Shown: one piece after another, positions 62,848-64,000 of the stretch
Layout of the letters: each line of letters opens with the position of its first letter
Position numbering within the stretch: the stretch's first letter is position 1
DNA from: Streptomyces sp. NRRL S-646
GTDB lineage: Bacteria; Actinomycetota; Actinomycetes; Streptomycetales; Streptomycetaceae
Assembly: GCF_000720765.1 (NCBI RefSeq)
Contig: NZ_JODC01000010.1
Span: forward strand, 372,001 to 436,000
Length of the DNA stretch: 64,000 bases
Direction of reading: 5' to 3'
Program-made: the position numbers and the translations under genes
The notes under the pieces: generated by a model
What the model was told of the DNA's origin: nothing
Databases searched by the model: none
The model's input: the letters and a program-made list of their open reading frames with translations, nothing else

Positions 62848-63412
62848 ATGGACGGCACTCCGAGCCGCCTGCCGGCCGCCCTGTCCGCCTCCGAGGGGTT
62901 CATCATGTCCTGCGAAGAGCGCACGGGAAGCCTTCTGGCGGCCCTCGCCGCGACCCCGGCCGGGGGCAGGATCCTGGAGCTCGGTACCGGCGTGGGGAAG
63001 GGCACGGCCTTGCTCCTCAGCGGTATGGACCGCGATGGCCGTCTGGTCACCGTGGAACTCGACTCCGCTCTACAGGCCGTCGGGCGACGGCAGTTGGGTG
63101 AGGAACCGCGGGTCATCGTCGTGTCCGGGGACGGCGGCAGCCGGCTGGAGGAGTACGAGAGGGGAGCGCTTCGACCTCGTCTTCGCCGACATCTGGCTGG
63201 GCGAGTTCACGCACCTGGAACAGGCCCTGGGCCTGGTGGCTCCGGGCGGTGTCTGCCTGATCGACGACCTCGACCCGTAATCGGGCCGGCCCGAGGGCCA
63301 CGAGGCCTCCGTAGCACGCCTGTTGGCCGAACTGGAGGGACACAAGGACTTCCACAGCGTGCGTCCGGCGTGGGCGAGCGGGCTGCTGATGGCGGTACGG
63401 GCCACACCTTGA
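62848..63412 (+). pseudogene. O-methyltransferase family 3-like (class I SAM), frameshifted
   Basis: From ATG 62848 the frame reads a SAM-dependent methyltransferase: GFIMSCEERTGSLLAALAA, the SAM loop ILELGTGVGKGTALLLSGM, LVTVELDS and VIVVSGDGGSRLEEYE. At about 63160-63166 one extra base shifts the frame. The second frame continues RFDLVFADIWLGEFTHLEQALGLVAPGGVCLIDDL, is stopped by TAA at 63278, and then continues GHEASVARLLAELEGHKDF to TGA 63410. One frameshift and one stop suggest a recent pseudogene, or two sequencing errors. Confidence 0.75.
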
Positions 63413-63425
63413 ATGCTTCTGCCGC

Positions 63426-64000
63426 TCACCCGAACGTGACGGGCCCGCGCGGAGTGTCCACGGTGAAGGTGAGCCCCAACGGCCCCTCGGACAGGGCGAG
63501 TTCTGCGTCGACGGCGGAGAGCAGGGGGCGGATCTCGTCGGGATCGGGAGCACTCGCGGACAACTCCAGCAGCGGGGTGACGGGCAGCCCGGTCGCCGTC
63601 GGATGGACCGACGCCCCCCAGTCGATGAGGAAGGGCACCAGACCGGAGGGGTGCTGGGTGTCGCCGTCGGTCAGCCGCCACTCCAGCAGCGTGCCGTCGG
63701 GCCGGCGGCGGCTCATCGGGCGGATCGAGCCGGGGTCGTAGCCCCGGGCGCGGGCGGCCTCGACCGCCGCGTCGAGGTCGGGCGGGCTGATGGCCCAGGT
63801 CACCGTCCGCGCGGAGGGCAGCTCGTCGACCGTGAACGGTCGGGGACCGTCCGGCTCCGACTGCTCAGGGTCCGGCCCGATGATCTCCAGGTAGCTCGAA
63901 CCGCCCAGCGACACCAGGAAGTTGCGCGTACCGAGCCCGACATGCGCGCCACCGGGCGCGGGCGCCACACCGGTACGCCGGGTGAAGTCGGCGACCGTCG
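63426..64000 (-). CDS. VOC family (glyoxalase-like domain) protein, start beyond the window
   Basis: The frame is open to the window edge, with GVAPAPGGAHVGLGTRNFLVSLGGSSYLEIIGPDP near the edge. This is the early part of the glyoxalase-3-like family; only the first strands are missing. The middle region (VEAARARGYDPG) and end (ELALSEGPLGLTFTVDTPRGPVTFG) complete about 190 visible residues. The role is unknown; several members are annotated as VOC family protein. It is convergent with the broken methyltransferase gene. Confidence 0.82.
   Translation of the reverse strand, partial: TVADFTRRTGVAPAPGGAHVGLGTRNFLVSLGGSSYLEIIGPDPEQSEPDGPRPFTVDELPSARTVTWAISPPDLDAAVEAARARGYDPGSIRPMSRRRPDGTLLEWRLTDGDTQHPSGLVPFLIDWGASVHPTATGLPVTPLLELSASAPDPDEIRPLLSAVDAELALSEGPLGLTFTVDTPRGPVTFG

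Overview
The window is high-GC DNA with strong G/C bias at third codon positions, frequent GTG starts, ATGA start/stop overlaps and typical Streptomyces gene families: germacradienol/geosmin synthase, a subtilisin-inhibitor (SSI) protein, an lrm/mgt-type macrolide resistance pair, a DUF1707-FHA protein and a SAV2148-type HEPN protein. It is almost certainly a Streptomyces chromosome. From memory (not checked), the order resembles the S. coelicolor stretch from the geosmin synthase gene SCO6073 to the sulfate genes SCO6097-SCO6102, with many local insertions.

Layout. 1-3.3 kb: end of a sulfonate/nitrate-type ABC transporter, then geoA. 3.4-5.2 kb: a decayed tnpB fragment carrying two palindromic mini-repeats, beside a class I amidotransferase-like gene. 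5.3-9.3 kb: LysR regulator, PDZ membrane protein, LysE remnant, M24 peptidase, APH-type kinase. 9.4-23.8 kb: three minus-strand glucan/trehalose genes (treZ, treY, glgX), separated by an FHA protein, an M14 peptidase/SSI/M14 peptidase cluster, dihydrolipoyl dehydrogenase with a divergent LysR gene, and a broken MFS gene. 23.9-26.2 kb: two secreted proteins that look like a copper amine oxidase split into two genes. 26.2-29.3 kb: HEPN protein, DEDDh exonuclease, kinase. 29.5-32.6 kb: sugar ABC importer (two permeases, then the lipoprotein). 32.6-35 kb: erm-type methyltransferase behind a probable leader-peptide attenuator, then macrolide glycosyltransferase with an operator-like palindrome in its promoter. 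35-40.6 kb: MMPL transporter and four small enzyme genes.

40.6-50.0 kb is a long minus-strand operon for assimilatory sulfate reduction: sirA, a zinc-ribbon protein, cysH, cysC, cysD, cysN, an aliphatic-sulfonate ABC importer and a sirohydrochlorin chelatase. It is preceded by a 19-residue leader peptide of the actinobacterial RRHVDL type. The products activate sulfate (CysDN), phosphorylate APS (CysC), reduce it (CysH) and reduce sulfite (SirA). The chelatase supplies siroheme and the ABC system brings in organic sulfur.

50.2-58.5 kb: GNAT protein, secreted protein, GAF regulator, aidB-like acyl-CoA dehydrogenase, then deletion-scarred remnants of a Pls-type (epsilon-polylysine synthetase-like) non-ribosomal peptide synthetase locus with an SbnA-like remnant, suggesting a lost poly-diaminopropionate-type cluster. 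58.5-64 kb: BrkB-family membrane protein, NmrA-like oxidoreductase with divergent AraC regulator, a second AraC-type gene, two VOC proteins and a broken methyltransferase gene. No rRNA, tRNA, CRISPR array or prophage was recognised. Six intergenic gaps carry the same GC hairpin-type repeat. All identifications come from reading protein sequences and motifs; no database search was possible.
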